A stretch of DNA of 64,000 nt from Psychrobacter glacincola. Its GTDB lineage: Bacteria > Pseudomonadota > Gammaproteobacteria > Pseudomonadales > Moraxellaceae. Made by a program: the position numbers and the translations under genes. The stretch covers positions 106,071-170,070 of the forward strand of contig NZ_CAJGZK010000006.1 in assembly GCF_904846215.1 (NCBI RefSeq), given 5' to 3'. The notes beneath the pieces were generated by a model. That model ran no database searches, was not told where the DNA came from, and worked only from the letters and a program-made list of their open reading frames with translations. Positions 27,991-36,329 of the stretch are shown here, piece after piece (position 1 is the stretch's first letter; the number at the start of each line of letters is the position of its first letter).

Positions 27991-29076
27991 CTAAAAACGC
28001 TCATCTAAAGTATCTAATGTATAGTTTAATGCGGCAAAGCAAATATCGGTATTAAAGCCACGATATTGCAAAAAGCGCAGCTGCCTTGCTTTGTCTTTTT
28101 GTTCGACAGGTATGCTATCACCGTATTTTCTAGTACGAGCGCTCACCGCTAATTTGAGCCAGTCTATACCTTCGACTAAATTGTCTGCGCTGTCATCGAT
28201 AAATTCGCTAAACTCTTCGGATTCTGTATTAGCCATATCGATAAGCTCATCGATATTGTCTGGCATGACAATCTTTTTTCGATAGAATTCCTGCTTAATA
28301 CGACCTCTACCACGTCCTTTTCTAATATTTTCCCGAATCAGCATCAGAGTGGTGCGATAGTCACTTTGATAGCCTTTTTCTTCGAACTCATCAAGTAGGG
28401 CATCAATTTTATCCGCCTCTTGTTCTTTATCAAGTAGCTTTTGTTTTAGCTCAGCCTTGCCATATTCGCGGCGTGACAAATAATAAAATGCCAGCCAACG
28501 CAAACGACTTTCTGCTTTAATGGCATCGACTTCTGCTTGCCGCTGCTCAGGCGTGCGCAAATATGCCTTTAGAGCTGCTGGTAGATTGTCGATTTGGCTG
28601 TTTTGGTTGTCTGCCTCACTATCATGAGCAGCTACCGATTGAAATGCTTGTTGTGAGTTTATACAAGCTGAGTCAATGCCAGTTTCATTAATAGAGGCGC
28701 TATATTCTTCATTGTCATGAACCGCCTGTTTAACTTCTGCGAGCATATCTTTAATACTTTGCGCAGCAGGTGCTACATAATCCGGCACGTTACTAGACTC
28801 GGCAGCAAAAGTAGCCGCCGGATGAAAGCGTTTTTTACGTTTTTTGGATTTGGAGGGTTTTTCTAGAGGGGTATCTTCTGATTCTACATTATCTATAGAG
28901 TTGTGATAGGAAGATTGATCTTGAGTTAAACGGGTCAAACGTTTGCCAGTTTTACTGGCGCTTTTAGGCTTGTCTTTATACGCATGCTTAGCCGTATTTT
29001 TTTGATTGGCATGGGTATGACTTGCTGAGTCGGTATCCGACTCAGCAAGTATTTCAGCTAATGTTTTAATTTTCAT
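27991..29076 (-). CDS. recX: RecA regulator RecX with a long N-terminal extension
   Basis: RecX binds the RecA filament and modulates strand exchange. The RecX repeats occupy the C-terminal ~180 residues: RLRWLAFYYLSRREYGKAELKQKL, IDALLDEFEEKGYQSD, GRGRIKQEFYRKKIV and the final three-helix unit ending FAALNYTLDTL. Typical RecX is about 150 residues, whereas this one is 361. The first ~180 are charged and low-complexity with two basic clusters (TGKRLTRLTQ, KPSKSKKRKKRFHP). It lies 40 bp downstream of recA, so the two are co-transcribed. Confidence 0.9.
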   Translation of the reverse strand: MKIKTLAEILAESDTDSASHTHANQKNTAKHAYKDKPKSASKTGKRLTRLTQDQSSYHNSIDNVESEDTPLEKPSKSKKRKKRFHPAATFAAESSNVPDYVAPAAQSIKDMLAEVKQAVHDNEEYSASINETGIDSACINSQQAFQSVAAHDSEADNQNSQIDNLPAALKAYLRTPEQRQAEVDAIKAESRLRWLAFYYLSRREYGKAELKQKLLDKEQEADKIDALLDEFEEKGYQSDYRTTLMLIRENIRKGRGRGRIKQEFYRKKIVMPDNIDELIDMANTESEEFSEFIDDSADNLVEGIDWLKLAVSARTRKYGDSIPVEQKDKARQLRFLQYRGFNTDICFAALNYTLDTLDERF

Positions 29077-29116
29077 AATACATCATAGCGACGGATAATG
29101 ATTCGAAAATAAACCG

Positions 29117-30175
29117 TTATTGTACAGGTTCAGAGGCTTGTTCTTCATTAGTCTCAGCTACGACTGCTGCTTTGCTATCATCCTTTATGCCAAGTTTTTC
29201 AGCACGGATTTTGGCTTCTATCTCTTCAGCAATAGCAGGGTTCTCTTTTAAGAACAGTACAGAATTTGCTTTACCTTGACCGATTTTTTCATCACCATAG
29301 CTGTACCAAGAGCCGGCTTTACCAACCGCACCAATCTCAACACCTAAATCAATCACTTCGGCTAAATGGTTGGTGCCTTCACCGTAAGTAATCTCAAACT
29401 CAGCTTGACGAAATGGTGGTGCCATTTTGTTTTTGATAACTTTCACGCGAGTTTGGTTACCGATGATTTCATCGCCATTTTTGACTGCACCGATACGGCG
29501 AATATCCATACGCACAGAAGCGTAAAATTTAAGCGCGTTACCACCGGTTGTGGTCTCAGGACTACCGAACATAACACCAATTTTCATACGGATTTGGTTA
29601 ATAAATAACACCATACAGTTTGAGCGTTTGGCGTTACCAGTAATCTTGCGTAAGGCTTGGCTCATAAGACGTGCTTGTAGACCCATATGTGAATCGCCCA
29701 TCTCGCCTTCAATCTCGGCACGCGGTGTCAAAGCGGCAACCGAGTCAATAACGATCATATCGATCGCCCCTGAACGTACCAACATATCGGTAATCTCAAG
29801 CGCTTGCTCGCCATTATCAGGCTGTGAGAGCAGCAAGTCATCCGTATTCACGCCAAGCTTGCGTGCATAGACTGGATCTAGTGCGTGCTCAGCATCGATA
29901 AAGGCACAGACACCACCTTGTTTTTGGCACTCTGCAATGGCTTGCAAGGTCATCGTCGTTTTACCTGAGCTTTCAGGACCATAAATCTCGACGATACGAC
30001 CTTTTGGCAGACCGCCAATACCAAGCGCGATATCTAGACCTAACGAACCAGTAGAGACCACATCGACATCAAGTGCTGCTGAATCGTCACCCAAATGCAT
30101 GATGGTATTTTTACCAAATTGCTTCTCGATTTGGGCTAGCGCAGCTTTAAGGGCTTTGGCTTTATTGTCGTCCAT
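29117..30175 (-). CDS. recA: Recombinase RecA
   Basis: Central recombinase and SOS co-protease. Walker [10 protein letters not shown] is at 66-74, the MAW-like region and Walker B ([12 protein letters not shown]) follow, then loop L1 ([10 protein letters not shown]) and L2 ([19 protein letters not shown]). 352 residues, ending with an acidic tail ([10 protein letters not shown]). An AGGACTCC ribosome site precedes the start. I looked for an E. coli-type LexA box (CTG-N10-CAG) in the ~300 bp upstream and did not find one, fitting what I recall of LexA-less Moraxellaceae. Confidence 0.98.
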   Translation of the reverse strand: MDDNKAKALKAALAQIEKQFGKNTIMHLGDDSAALDVDVVSTGSLGLDIALGIGGLPKGRIVEIYGPESSGKTTMTLQAIAECQKQGGVCAFIDAEHALDPVYARKLGVNTDDLLLSQPDNGEQALEITDMLVRSGAIDMIVIDSVAALTPRAEIEGEMGDSHMGLQARLMSQALRKITGNAKRSNCMVLFINQIRMKIGVMFGSPETTTGGNALKFYASVRMDIRRIGAVKNGDEIIGNQTRVKVIKNKMAPPFRQAEFEITYGEGTNHLAEVIDLGVEIGAVGKAGSWYSYGDEKIGQGKANSVLFLKENPAIAEEIEAKIRAEKLGIKDDSKAAVVAETNEEQASEPVQ

Positions 30176-30523
30176 ACAGGACTCCTTGTGATTGATCGTT
30201 CATTTATAAGAATAGGTATTGCCGCTATAAAGAACGGCTTTTAAAGGCTATTGACGATAATATCATCATACATAATAGTACTTTTTAAACAAGGGTAGAG
30301 TGAATAGAAAGATAAGGTTGATAGACAGTAATAGCGAACATATCACGCCACTATACAGTAAAACGGAATGCTGATAAAAGCAAAAAAAAGTTCATAATTT
30401 CTAATAGAGCTCATAATGACTCTGCTATCTTTCATTCACTTTTTATTTATTTCAACGCTATATCATTGTTTATTAGATAAGGTAATTATAACAAAATCCA
30501 AGGTCGATATTGACCATCACTGC

Positions 30524-30554
30524 ATACTAGACGACAGTGAATGTCGTCTAGTAT
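30524..30554. repeat. Perfect 13-bp hairpin without T-tract
   Basis: ATACTAGACGACA and TGTCGTCTAGTAT flank a 5-base loop GTGAA. No U-run follows on either strand, so a simple terminator is unlikely. Confidence 0.85.
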
Positions 30555-30638
30555 AAACATCAAATTTGTCTAAAGTGACATGTGTTCCATTCATTATTCG
30601 GACTTGATAATGATGTTATTTGTCAATAGGTTCAGGAG

Positions 30639-30647
30639 TTGTCCACA
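30639..30647 (+). promoter_or_regulatory. Near-consensus DnaA box
   Basis: TTGTCCACA, one mismatch from TTATCCACA. Confidence 0.45.
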
Positions 30648-30743
30648 ATAAATAAATGGATTTTAGTTAGCCGGTGTGAAACATTCGGTAAGATAAAATC
30701 AATATTAAAAATATTAAAAATAAATTATTTTGCTTTGAAATAT

Positions 30744-30767
30744 CGATTAAATTATTGATTTTAATCG
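30744..30767. repeat. AT-rich inverted repeat
   Basis: CGATTAAA and TTTAATCG separated by 8 bases, inside the most AT-rich part of the gap and about 80 bp before the paired DnaA boxes. Confidence 0.7.
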
Positions 30768-30845
30768 CTTTTTAAATTGTACAAAAAATGAACGATTTTA
30801 CCTAAGCCTTTAAGCTATCTGGGGATATGCTTGTCAAGTAGCGAC

Positions 30846-30866
30846 TTATACACAGGGTTATCCACA
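30846..30866 (+). promoter_or_regulatory. Two phased DnaA boxes
   Basis: TTATACACA (30846-30854) and TTATCCACA (30858-30866) lie in the same orientation with a 12-bp period, both matching TTATNCACA. These two box sequences are those of strong E. coli oriC sites R1/R4 and R2 type. Binding by DnaA is inferred. Confidence 0.6.
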
Positions 30867-31082
30867 GCTTATGGGGAGAACTCACCAAACCCTTATAGTA
30901 TCAATGCTTGCGCAAATAAAGGTTATCACTTAATTCATAAAATTTGGCTATTTCTGATTTTGCAAGTTTAAATTTAGCGGTATTTTAGTATTGGAGACGC
31001 TTATGTTTCACATCTGTATTGATAGATTTTTTTTCGAGTTAAATACTTTTGGTACTTATTGAAGGCATTTAAAGTAGGCTCT

Positions 31083-31123
31083 ATCAGTCTTTAACCCTTA
31101 TAAGTAAAAGGTTTGAAGACTGA
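31083..31123 (-). repeat. Second hairpin downstream of trmB
   Basis: TCAGTCTT/AAGACTGA arms with AACC/GGTT inner pairing around a 13-base loop. It sits just beyond the trmB terminator on the minus strand; no T-tract. Confidence 0.5.
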
Positions 31124-31130
31124 CAGGTAT

Positions 31131-31172
31131 AAAAAAGCAGCTAAGATATTGATAAGTATCTTAGCTGCTTTA
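31131..31172 (-). terminator. Terminator of trmB
   Basis: A 15-bp stem AAAGCAGCTAAGATA/TATCTTAGCTGCTTT; read on the minus strand it is followed by T6. Ends trmB. Confidence 0.85.
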
Positions 31173-31199
31173 GGGGAAGCCAACGTAATGCGTTTGGTG

Positions 31200-32060
31200 T
31201 TAGTCTTTTAGATAGATTAAATCCCAAACCCCATGTCCGCTTGCTAGACCGCGGCGCTCAAATTTTGTCATCGGACGAAAGTCAGGGCGGTCAGTGAATT
31301 TTCCTGCACCTGCTTGATTGGTGAGCCCGGCAAAACCATCCAACACTTCTACCATCCAAAAGGCATAATGTTCCCAGTCAGTGGCTGTATGGAACCAGCC
31401 GCCTTGCTTTAAGCTGCGAGTGACAATGGCCATGCGCTCAGGGCTGACAAAGCGGCGTTTGTGGTGGCGCTTTTTCTGCCATGGGTCGGGAAAGTAGAGC
31501 TGGATACGGTCGATATGGTTTTCTGGTAATTGCTTGAGTAATTGAATAGCATCACCATTGATGATTTTGACATTACTCAAATTTTGAGTACCTGCCATAT
31601 AAGCGCATTTACCAATACCTGGCTCATGGACTTCAATGCCAACAAAATTACGACTTGGCTCGGCTGCTGCCATCTCGATAAACGAATCACCAAGTCCAAA
31701 ACCAATCTCAAGAGTCAAGGGTGCCTCACTGCCGTTTGGTAAGTGAGCAAACAGCGCGCGCAAATCGTTAATGCCTTCAAGGTTGCCGTCACCAAAGCTA
31801 TTATTGACCAAGTAATGCGCAAACTCAGGCGCCGTCAATGCCAGTTCGGCATTTTTATTCATATGGGTGCGTCGTTTCATAAAGGTATTGACGATACGAA
31901 TATGTTTACTGTCGTCAGACGTGGCTGCTGTATCGATGGTATCATTTCCAATGACCGAATTGGTATCGAGAGGTGCTTGCTCATTGGTAGGGCTACTGTC
32001 GCCAATGATAGCGTCAATGACAGCGTCGATGTTAGTATTGATATCAGGATGTTGACTCAT
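31200..32060 (-). CDS. trmB: tRNA (guanine-N7-)-methyltransferase
   Basis: SAM-dependent enzyme making m7G46 in tRNA. SAM-binding loop [15 protein letters not shown] is at about 120-134, the catalytic/substrate segment [17 protein letters not shown] near 192-208, and the C-terminal TKFERRG signature is present. At 286 residues it is ~45 longer than E. coli TrmB. The first ~55 residues are Asp/Thr/Asn-rich and not conserved, so translation may start at an internal Met (for example [10 protein letters not shown]). Flanked by a strong terminator. Confidence 0.95.
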   Translation of the reverse strand: MSQHPDINTNIDAVIDAIIGDSSPTNEQAPLDTNSVIGNDTIDTAATSDDSKHIRIVNTFMKRRTHMNKNAELALTAPEFAHYLVNNSFGDGNLEGINDLRALFAHLPNGSEAPLTLEIGFGLGDSFIEMAAAEPSRNFVGIEVHEPGIGKCAYMAGTQNLSNVKIINGDAIQLLKQLPENHIDRIQLYFPDPWQKKRHHKRRFVSPERMAIVTRSLKQGGWFHTATDWEHYAFWMVEVLDGFAGLTNQAGAGKFTDRPDFRPMTKFERRGLASGHGVWDLIYLKD

Positions 32061-32436
32061 AAGATTAACAAGGCTTAATAAATGGGTGGTGTGCGCTTAT
32101 TATAAGTGAAATCTATACGGCTGTGAATGAACAATACTTTTTTAATAATCCTTGCGTGTCAGTAAGTTTAATAGTGAGGTTTTTATATCGTTTTGCTGTC
32201 CTATTTGGGGCTGTTAGCGTTATTATATAATCAGGATATGGTCAGTCCTAAATAAAAGAAATACATATGCTGTAAATCACTACTGGGATTAATTTTGCTT
32301 GCTTGCTTGCTTGCTTGCTGTGCTTATGCAGACAGAGGCTGCAAATAATTAATCCCACGAGTGCTGTGCTCTTTTAAAAGTGGATCAACTATAGTTAAGT
32401 TAAATGTCTTCTTAATCGCCTGTAAGGCTTATCACT
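32061..32436. other. trmB-DUF2628 intergenic region
   Basis: 376 bp mostly filled by palindromic repeat copy 3 (32237-32403). No gene seen; the repeat ends about 30 bp before the next start codon. Confidence 0.7.
32237..32403 (+). repeat. Palindromic repeat, copy 3 (subfamily B, with TTGC expansion)
   Basis: 167 bp bounded by TATGGTCA and CAACTATA. The arms TGGGATTAATT and AATTAATCCCA are perfectly matched. The core carries a (TTGC)5-6 microsatellite at about 32296-32319 that accounts for most of the extra length over other copies. Its outer flanks match copy 6 in the opposite orientation (left GTCAGTCCTAAAT, right AAAAGTGGATCAACTATA). Confidence 0.85.
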
Positions 32437-33366
32437 ATGTTATTTATTGAGACGGATTCGCCGCCCCCTTTTTATCAAGACAAACTGAGCCCTGCTAGAC
32501 GCACGCAGTTGGACAAATGGTTTATCGGTCATCGTAGCCAGCGCTACTATCTGAAACGCTTTGAGCAATTTGATGAGCAAGGCCATCTGTCGCCAAAATG
32601 GCATTGGGCAGCATTTTTTGTGACTTTTCCATGGCTACTTTATCGTAAGCGTTATATGGATGCACTGGTCTACAGCGTGGCAGGATGGTCTTTTATTCAG
32701 CTTAATGTTGCGCTGATATTGGTGGCGGTTGAGTTCTTAGTAATGCCTTATATTGCCGATGCTGATCAGATGCCGATACGTGTTGGCATTACGGCGCTGA
32801 TTTGGGTCTTTTGGTCGTTTATGGTGGCACGCTGGACGGACGCTTATTACTACCGGATGGCGCGGCGCGAGATTGCCGATGCGATCAATGACTATCCACA
32901 AGATGAGCGCTTGCAACAAGCGCATCTACGCCAAGAGGGTGGGGTTAGCGTATTTGGGCTGGGGTGGGGTTTTGGATTTTTTGCTTTTATATTAATGGTA
33001 ATCAAAGTACAGTTTTTACCCATTATTGCCAAACCAAAAGAAAACGAGGTGCTGTTTGATGCTTATGATACCGTCAAAACCACACAAAACCATGTGGCGC
33101 TAGCGTATCGGCAAACAGGACAGTGTCCGCTGAACCTGCCTATTGATACCGGTACTGAACAGGTGCGTATTGAGGTCGACCGTAGCGCCGCTGGCGTTGC
33201 GCAAACTGATTGTGCAGTCATTGCCACCATTCAAAATGTTAAGTTCCCCATACGCTATCTCAATGAACAGACACTGGTCTTTTATCATCTGCCAAACAGT
33301 GATGATTGGGACTGCATAAGCTCATTAAATAAAAAGCAAGCGCCTGATAATTGTAATGCGAACTAG
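32437..33366 (+). CDS. DUF2628-like membrane protein
   Basis: A 309-residue protein. The N-terminal ~55 residues contain a YYLKRFEQFDEQG patch, followed by WHWAAFFVTFPWLLYRKRYMDALVYSVAG, typical of DUF2628 (poorly characterised). Membrane helices are visible at about 54-70, 80-105, 115-135 and 175-193. The C-terminal ~110 residues form a soluble, probably periplasmic domain with two Cys (CPLNLP, TDCAV) that resembles pilin-like carboxy domains in placement only. Convergent with the Kef antiporter gene, 13 bp apart. Function unknown. Confidence 0.7.
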   Translation: MLFIETDSPPPFYQDKLSPARRTQLDKWFIGHRSQRYYLKRFEQFDEQGHLSPKWHWAAFFVTFPWLLYRKRYMDALVYSVAGWSFIQLNVALILVAVEFLVMPYIADADQMPIRVGITALIWVFWSFMVARWTDAYYYRMARREIADAINDYPQDERLQQAHLRQEGGVSVFGLGWGFGFFAFILMVIKVQFLPIIAKPKENEVLFDAYDTVKTTQNHVALAYRQTGQCPLNLPIDTGTEQVRIEVDRSAAGVAQTDCAVIATIQNVKFPIRYLNEQTLVFYHLPNSDDWDCISSLNKKQAPDNCNAN

Positions 33367-33379
33367 CGCTTTATTGCAA

Positions 33380-35266
33380 TTAATGTTTAGATTCAGTCGT
33401 ACTATTATCTTCATCATCGACTGGTATGGCTTGGCTTTTTAGCGCTTCATAAAAATCGCTCAAATCCATTTTACGTGCTTTGCCAATATCTTCATCAAAT
33501 AAGCTTTCAAGTTCCGCCATCGATGATTGAGTAGATTCAATCATACTGGCTTCATCATCATAAATAGCTTGCTGGCGTTCGATCAAATCATCATCATAAT
33601 CGCGGAAGGTTTGTACCGTTTCGCGTGCTTTTTCTGCTGAGATACCGAGCAGTTGTAATGACTCACGCGACATATCTAGCGATGACAAATACGTCTCACG
33701 CCAAATGTGACGAACGCCAACTTCACGCAATCGGTAGTAATGCTGGCGATCACGCGCACGTGCCAAGACAATCAAATCTGGATAGTTTTTACGTAAATAC
33801 TGAGCCGTGGTGATAGAACGATCTAAATCATCGATGGCAAGAATAAAGACACGCGCTTTTTTGATACCTGCCGCACGTAATATTTCAGGGTTTTTTGGGT
33901 CACCATAATAGACTTGGTTACCGAACTTACGAACAAAATCAACGCGGTTTGCCGAGCGTTCAATCGCTGTAAACTCAATATTGTGCATACGTAGTACACG
34001 ACCGATAATCTGACCGACTCGCCCAAAACCAGCAATAATAACCTGATGCTCGTGATCTGGAATCGTATCGTACTCGCGACTTGGTTTGCTTTTGGCAAAT
34101 AACGGCTCGCCGACTTTTTCTAATAATAAGAATGCGAAAGGAGTGAGTGCCATAGAGATGGTGACGATCAGGTTTAGCGTATTGGCAAGCTCAGGCTGTA
34201 AGACGTTTTGGGCGCTCGCCACACTGAATAAGACAAAAGCAAATTCACCACCTTGAGCCAGTGTCACACCCAACCTGATACTGGTCGGCCAACGATTACC
34301 AGAGATTTTTGCAATCGCTGTAATCACTCCGAACTTGATAAACATCAATACCATTGCACAGCCGATGATAAAGATGGGCTTTGCTAATATTAACTTCACA
34401 TCGGTCAGCATACCAACCGACATAAAGAACAGCCCTAATAACAAACCTTTAAAAGGCTCGATACTGGCCTCAAGCTCATGGCGGTATTCAGAATCCGCCA
34501 ATAACACGCCGGTTAAAAATGCGCCCAACGCCATTGAGAGCCCGATTTGACCCATCAAAATCGACACGCCCATCACGATAAATAGCGCGACTGCCGTTAG
34601 TAATTCTGAGGCGCCACTTGAGGCGACAAATTTGAAAAATGGACGAACAACATAGCGACTGGCAAAAATAAGCCCAGCAAAAACCGCAAAAACTTTACCA
34701 AAATAAACCAAATTATAGCTTTGTTCGCGCACCCCTGACAAAAATGGAATGACTGCCAGTAAAGGGATAACCGCAATGTCTTGGAACAATAAAATCGTAA
34801 AGGCTTCGCGGCCATGAGTGCTCGACAGCTGCTGTTTTTCAGTCAGTATTTGCAGGACAAAAGCAGTGGATGAGAGGGCAAGACCGAAGCCGACGATAAA
34901 GGCAGTATCGAGCTGTAAGCCAAAAATCTGATGTAACACCCCCATCAATAAGACACCAGTCAAACCAACTTGCAAACCGCCAAGGACGAATATTGAGCGC
35001 CTGAGCGCCCAGAGCCTTGATGGCTGAAGCTCAAGTCCGATGATGAATAGTAGCATCACCACGCCAAACTCAGAAAAATGCAATAAGCTCTCAGCATCGC
35101 CTGCTACATCGAGTACGCTTGGACCCAATATCAATCCTGTGATGAGATAACCTAAAACCGTCGCAATACCAAAACGTTTACCAAGGGGTACAAAGAGCAG
35201 GGCTGCTCCTAAGAAAATTGTCGCTTGTAACATCAAATTTGGTGAGCCGGCGGCGGCAGCGAGCAT
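33380..35266 (-). CDS. Kef-type monovalent cation:proton antiporter (CPA2)
   Basis: A 628-residue CPA2 transporter. The N-terminal ~390 residues give about 12-13 membrane helices with the characteristic LGYLITGLILGPSVL and FLTGVLLADSEYRHELEA motifs. From about 405 there is an RCK/TrkA-N domain with the nucleotide loop GFGRVGQIIGRVL (about 412-424) and the partner strand YYGDPKNPEILRAAG. KefB/KefC of E. coli release potassium on glutathione-adduct stress, and glutathione synthase is in this window, but which Kef type this is cannot be decided. The C-terminus is acidic. Confidence 0.9.
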   Translation of the reverse strand: MLAAAAGSPNLMLQATIFLGAALLFVPLGKRFGIATVLGYLITGLILGPSVLDVAGDAESLLHFSEFGVVMLLFIIGLELQPSRLWALRRSIFVLGGLQVGLTGVLLMGVLHQIFGLQLDTAFIVGFGLALSSTAFVLQILTEKQQLSSTHGREAFTILLFQDIAVIPLLAVIPFLSGVREQSYNLVYFGKVFAVFAGLIFASRYVVRPFFKFVASSGASELLTAVALFIVMGVSILMGQIGLSMALGAFLTGVLLADSEYRHELEASIEPFKGLLLGLFFMSVGMLTDVKLILAKPIFIIGCAMVLMFIKFGVITAIAKISGNRWPTSIRLGVTLAQGGEFAFVLFSVASAQNVLQPELANTLNLIVTISMALTPFAFLLLEKVGEPLFAKSKPSREYDTIPDHEHQVIIAGFGRVGQIIGRVLRMHNIEFTAIERSANRVDFVRKFGNQVYYGDPKNPEILRAAGIKKARVFILAIDDLDRSITTAQYLRKNYPDLIVLARARDRQHYYRLREVGVRHIWRETYLSSLDMSRESLQLLGISAEKARETVQTFRDYDDDLIERQQAIYDDEASMIESTQSSMAELESLFDEDIGKARKMDLSDFYEALKSQAIPVDDEDNSTTESKH

Positions 35267-35340
35267 TTGGAATCCTTAGCAATGATGATAAATGGGCAGT
35301 ACAACAGCATTATTACAAATATAAAATAGCTTGATGATCG

Positions 35341-36045
35341 TTATTTTTTACGATAAATTTTCCACACGCCATTATCTGCCAACGGATTACTGTAGGCATC
35401 GTTACGGCGCTTACGCGGTGTTTGCCGACTGTCTACGATTTTAAAATCGGGTAGGGCATGGACAATAAGTCCAGTGCGATAAAATCGTACCCGCTCAGGC
35501 TCTAGCATCTCGCCCTTATTATCTCGGCAAAATATATAAGCACGCAAATCAATAAACTCACGGTGCGCGACCAAACGCGCGTCCTCATCATTATCAAACG
35601 CGGCTGTCATACGTGCCATATCATCAGCGCTATAATCGCCGCATTTATCCGTAAGGGCACCGACCGAGCCAAAGCTTTTTGATTCTTTGGCATGGGTTTT
35701 GGTCAGATGTAGGCGCTGCACATGATATATAAACTGCGGTATCTCAAGGCTGGCAGGCAGTGGCAAATAGTCAGGCGGCAGATTGGCAGCAGGATAAAAG
35801 CTCATGGCGCGCTCAAGTAAATTGTGCCAACGTTGCTGATAGGCTTGGACTTCTGCTAAGTTACCTTCATAAATAGGCATGTCACGAATTTGACGTAAGA
35901 TATCAGGTGGAAACTGCGCGTCTCGAAAGCGAGCAATGTCTTCTTGCAGCGTCGATAATAAAACCTTGGCGTGTTTTTTGCCATCCTTTGAAATCGGGTC
36001 ATCGATATAGCTTGGGGCAACAAATGGCGCTGAGCGTCTAGACAT
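35341..36045 (-). CDS. Hypothetical protein, 234 aa
   Basis: Not recognised. Soluble, no signal peptide, strongly basic C-terminus ending YRKK. Visible segments: KVLLSTLQEDIARFRDAQFPPDILRQI (about 28-54), YLPLPASLEIPQFIYHVQRLHL and AHREFIDLRAYIFCRDNKGEMLEPERVRFYRTG (about 158-190), the last looking like a beta-hairpin nucleic-acid-binding type surface, which is speculation. It lies 74 bp upstream of the Kef gene on the same strand and may be co-transcribed with it. Confidence 0.68.
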   Translation of the reverse strand: MSRRSAPFVAPSYIDDPISKDGKKHAKVLLSTLQEDIARFRDAQFPPDILRQIRDMPIYEGNLAEVQAYQQRWHNLLERAMSFYPAANLPPDYLPLPASLEIPQFIYHVQRLHLTKTHAKESKSFGSVGALTDKCGDYSADDMARMTAAFDNDEDARLVAHREFIDLRAYIFCRDNKGEMLEPERVRFYRTGLIVHALPDFKIVDSRQTPRKRRNDAYSNPLADNGVWKIYRKK

Positions 36046-36329
36046 GGCAGAAGATCATCCATTGGTGGCAAATTGGGCGGTTCAGTTTTCAGTATACAGA
36101 ATTTATATTAAAAATATGACAGCGAGGCTAAATTTCTCATCATTTTTAACAGGCGATTACATCGATAAAAATTGGCGTGATATTGATATGTTTAATATGG
36201 CTCACGCTGTGGCATTTTTATGTTTTGATTGCACGCCATTAACAATTGACGATAATCAAATAACTAATGAGGTCTAGATTGCAGGCAGCATTTTATTTTT
36301 ATACCAGATTTTCTCAGTGATAGGCTATT

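Larger units (their letters stand above)
30176..31199. other. 1-kb gene-free region with DnaA boxes
   Basis: The longest non-coding stretch in the window, between recA and trmB promoters/terminators. It contains a perfect 13-bp hairpin (30524-30554), a lone near-consensus DnaA box (30639-30647), an AT-rich block at about 30700-30800 with an 8-bp inverted repeat (30744-30767), two perfect DnaA boxes 12 bp apart (30846-30866), and two hairpins behind trmB. No reading frame is convincing. Confidence 0.8.

Noticed and set aside
30176..30480. Possible LexA/SOS box for recA
   Set aside because: No CTG-N10-CAG palindrome found by eye; only fragments such as TATACAGT. Not supportable.
30176..31199. 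Calling the region the chromosomal oriC outright
   Set aside because: Two perfect boxes and AT-richness are suggestive, but dnaA/dnaN/rpmH are absent and skew cannot be computed here; kept as a finding only.
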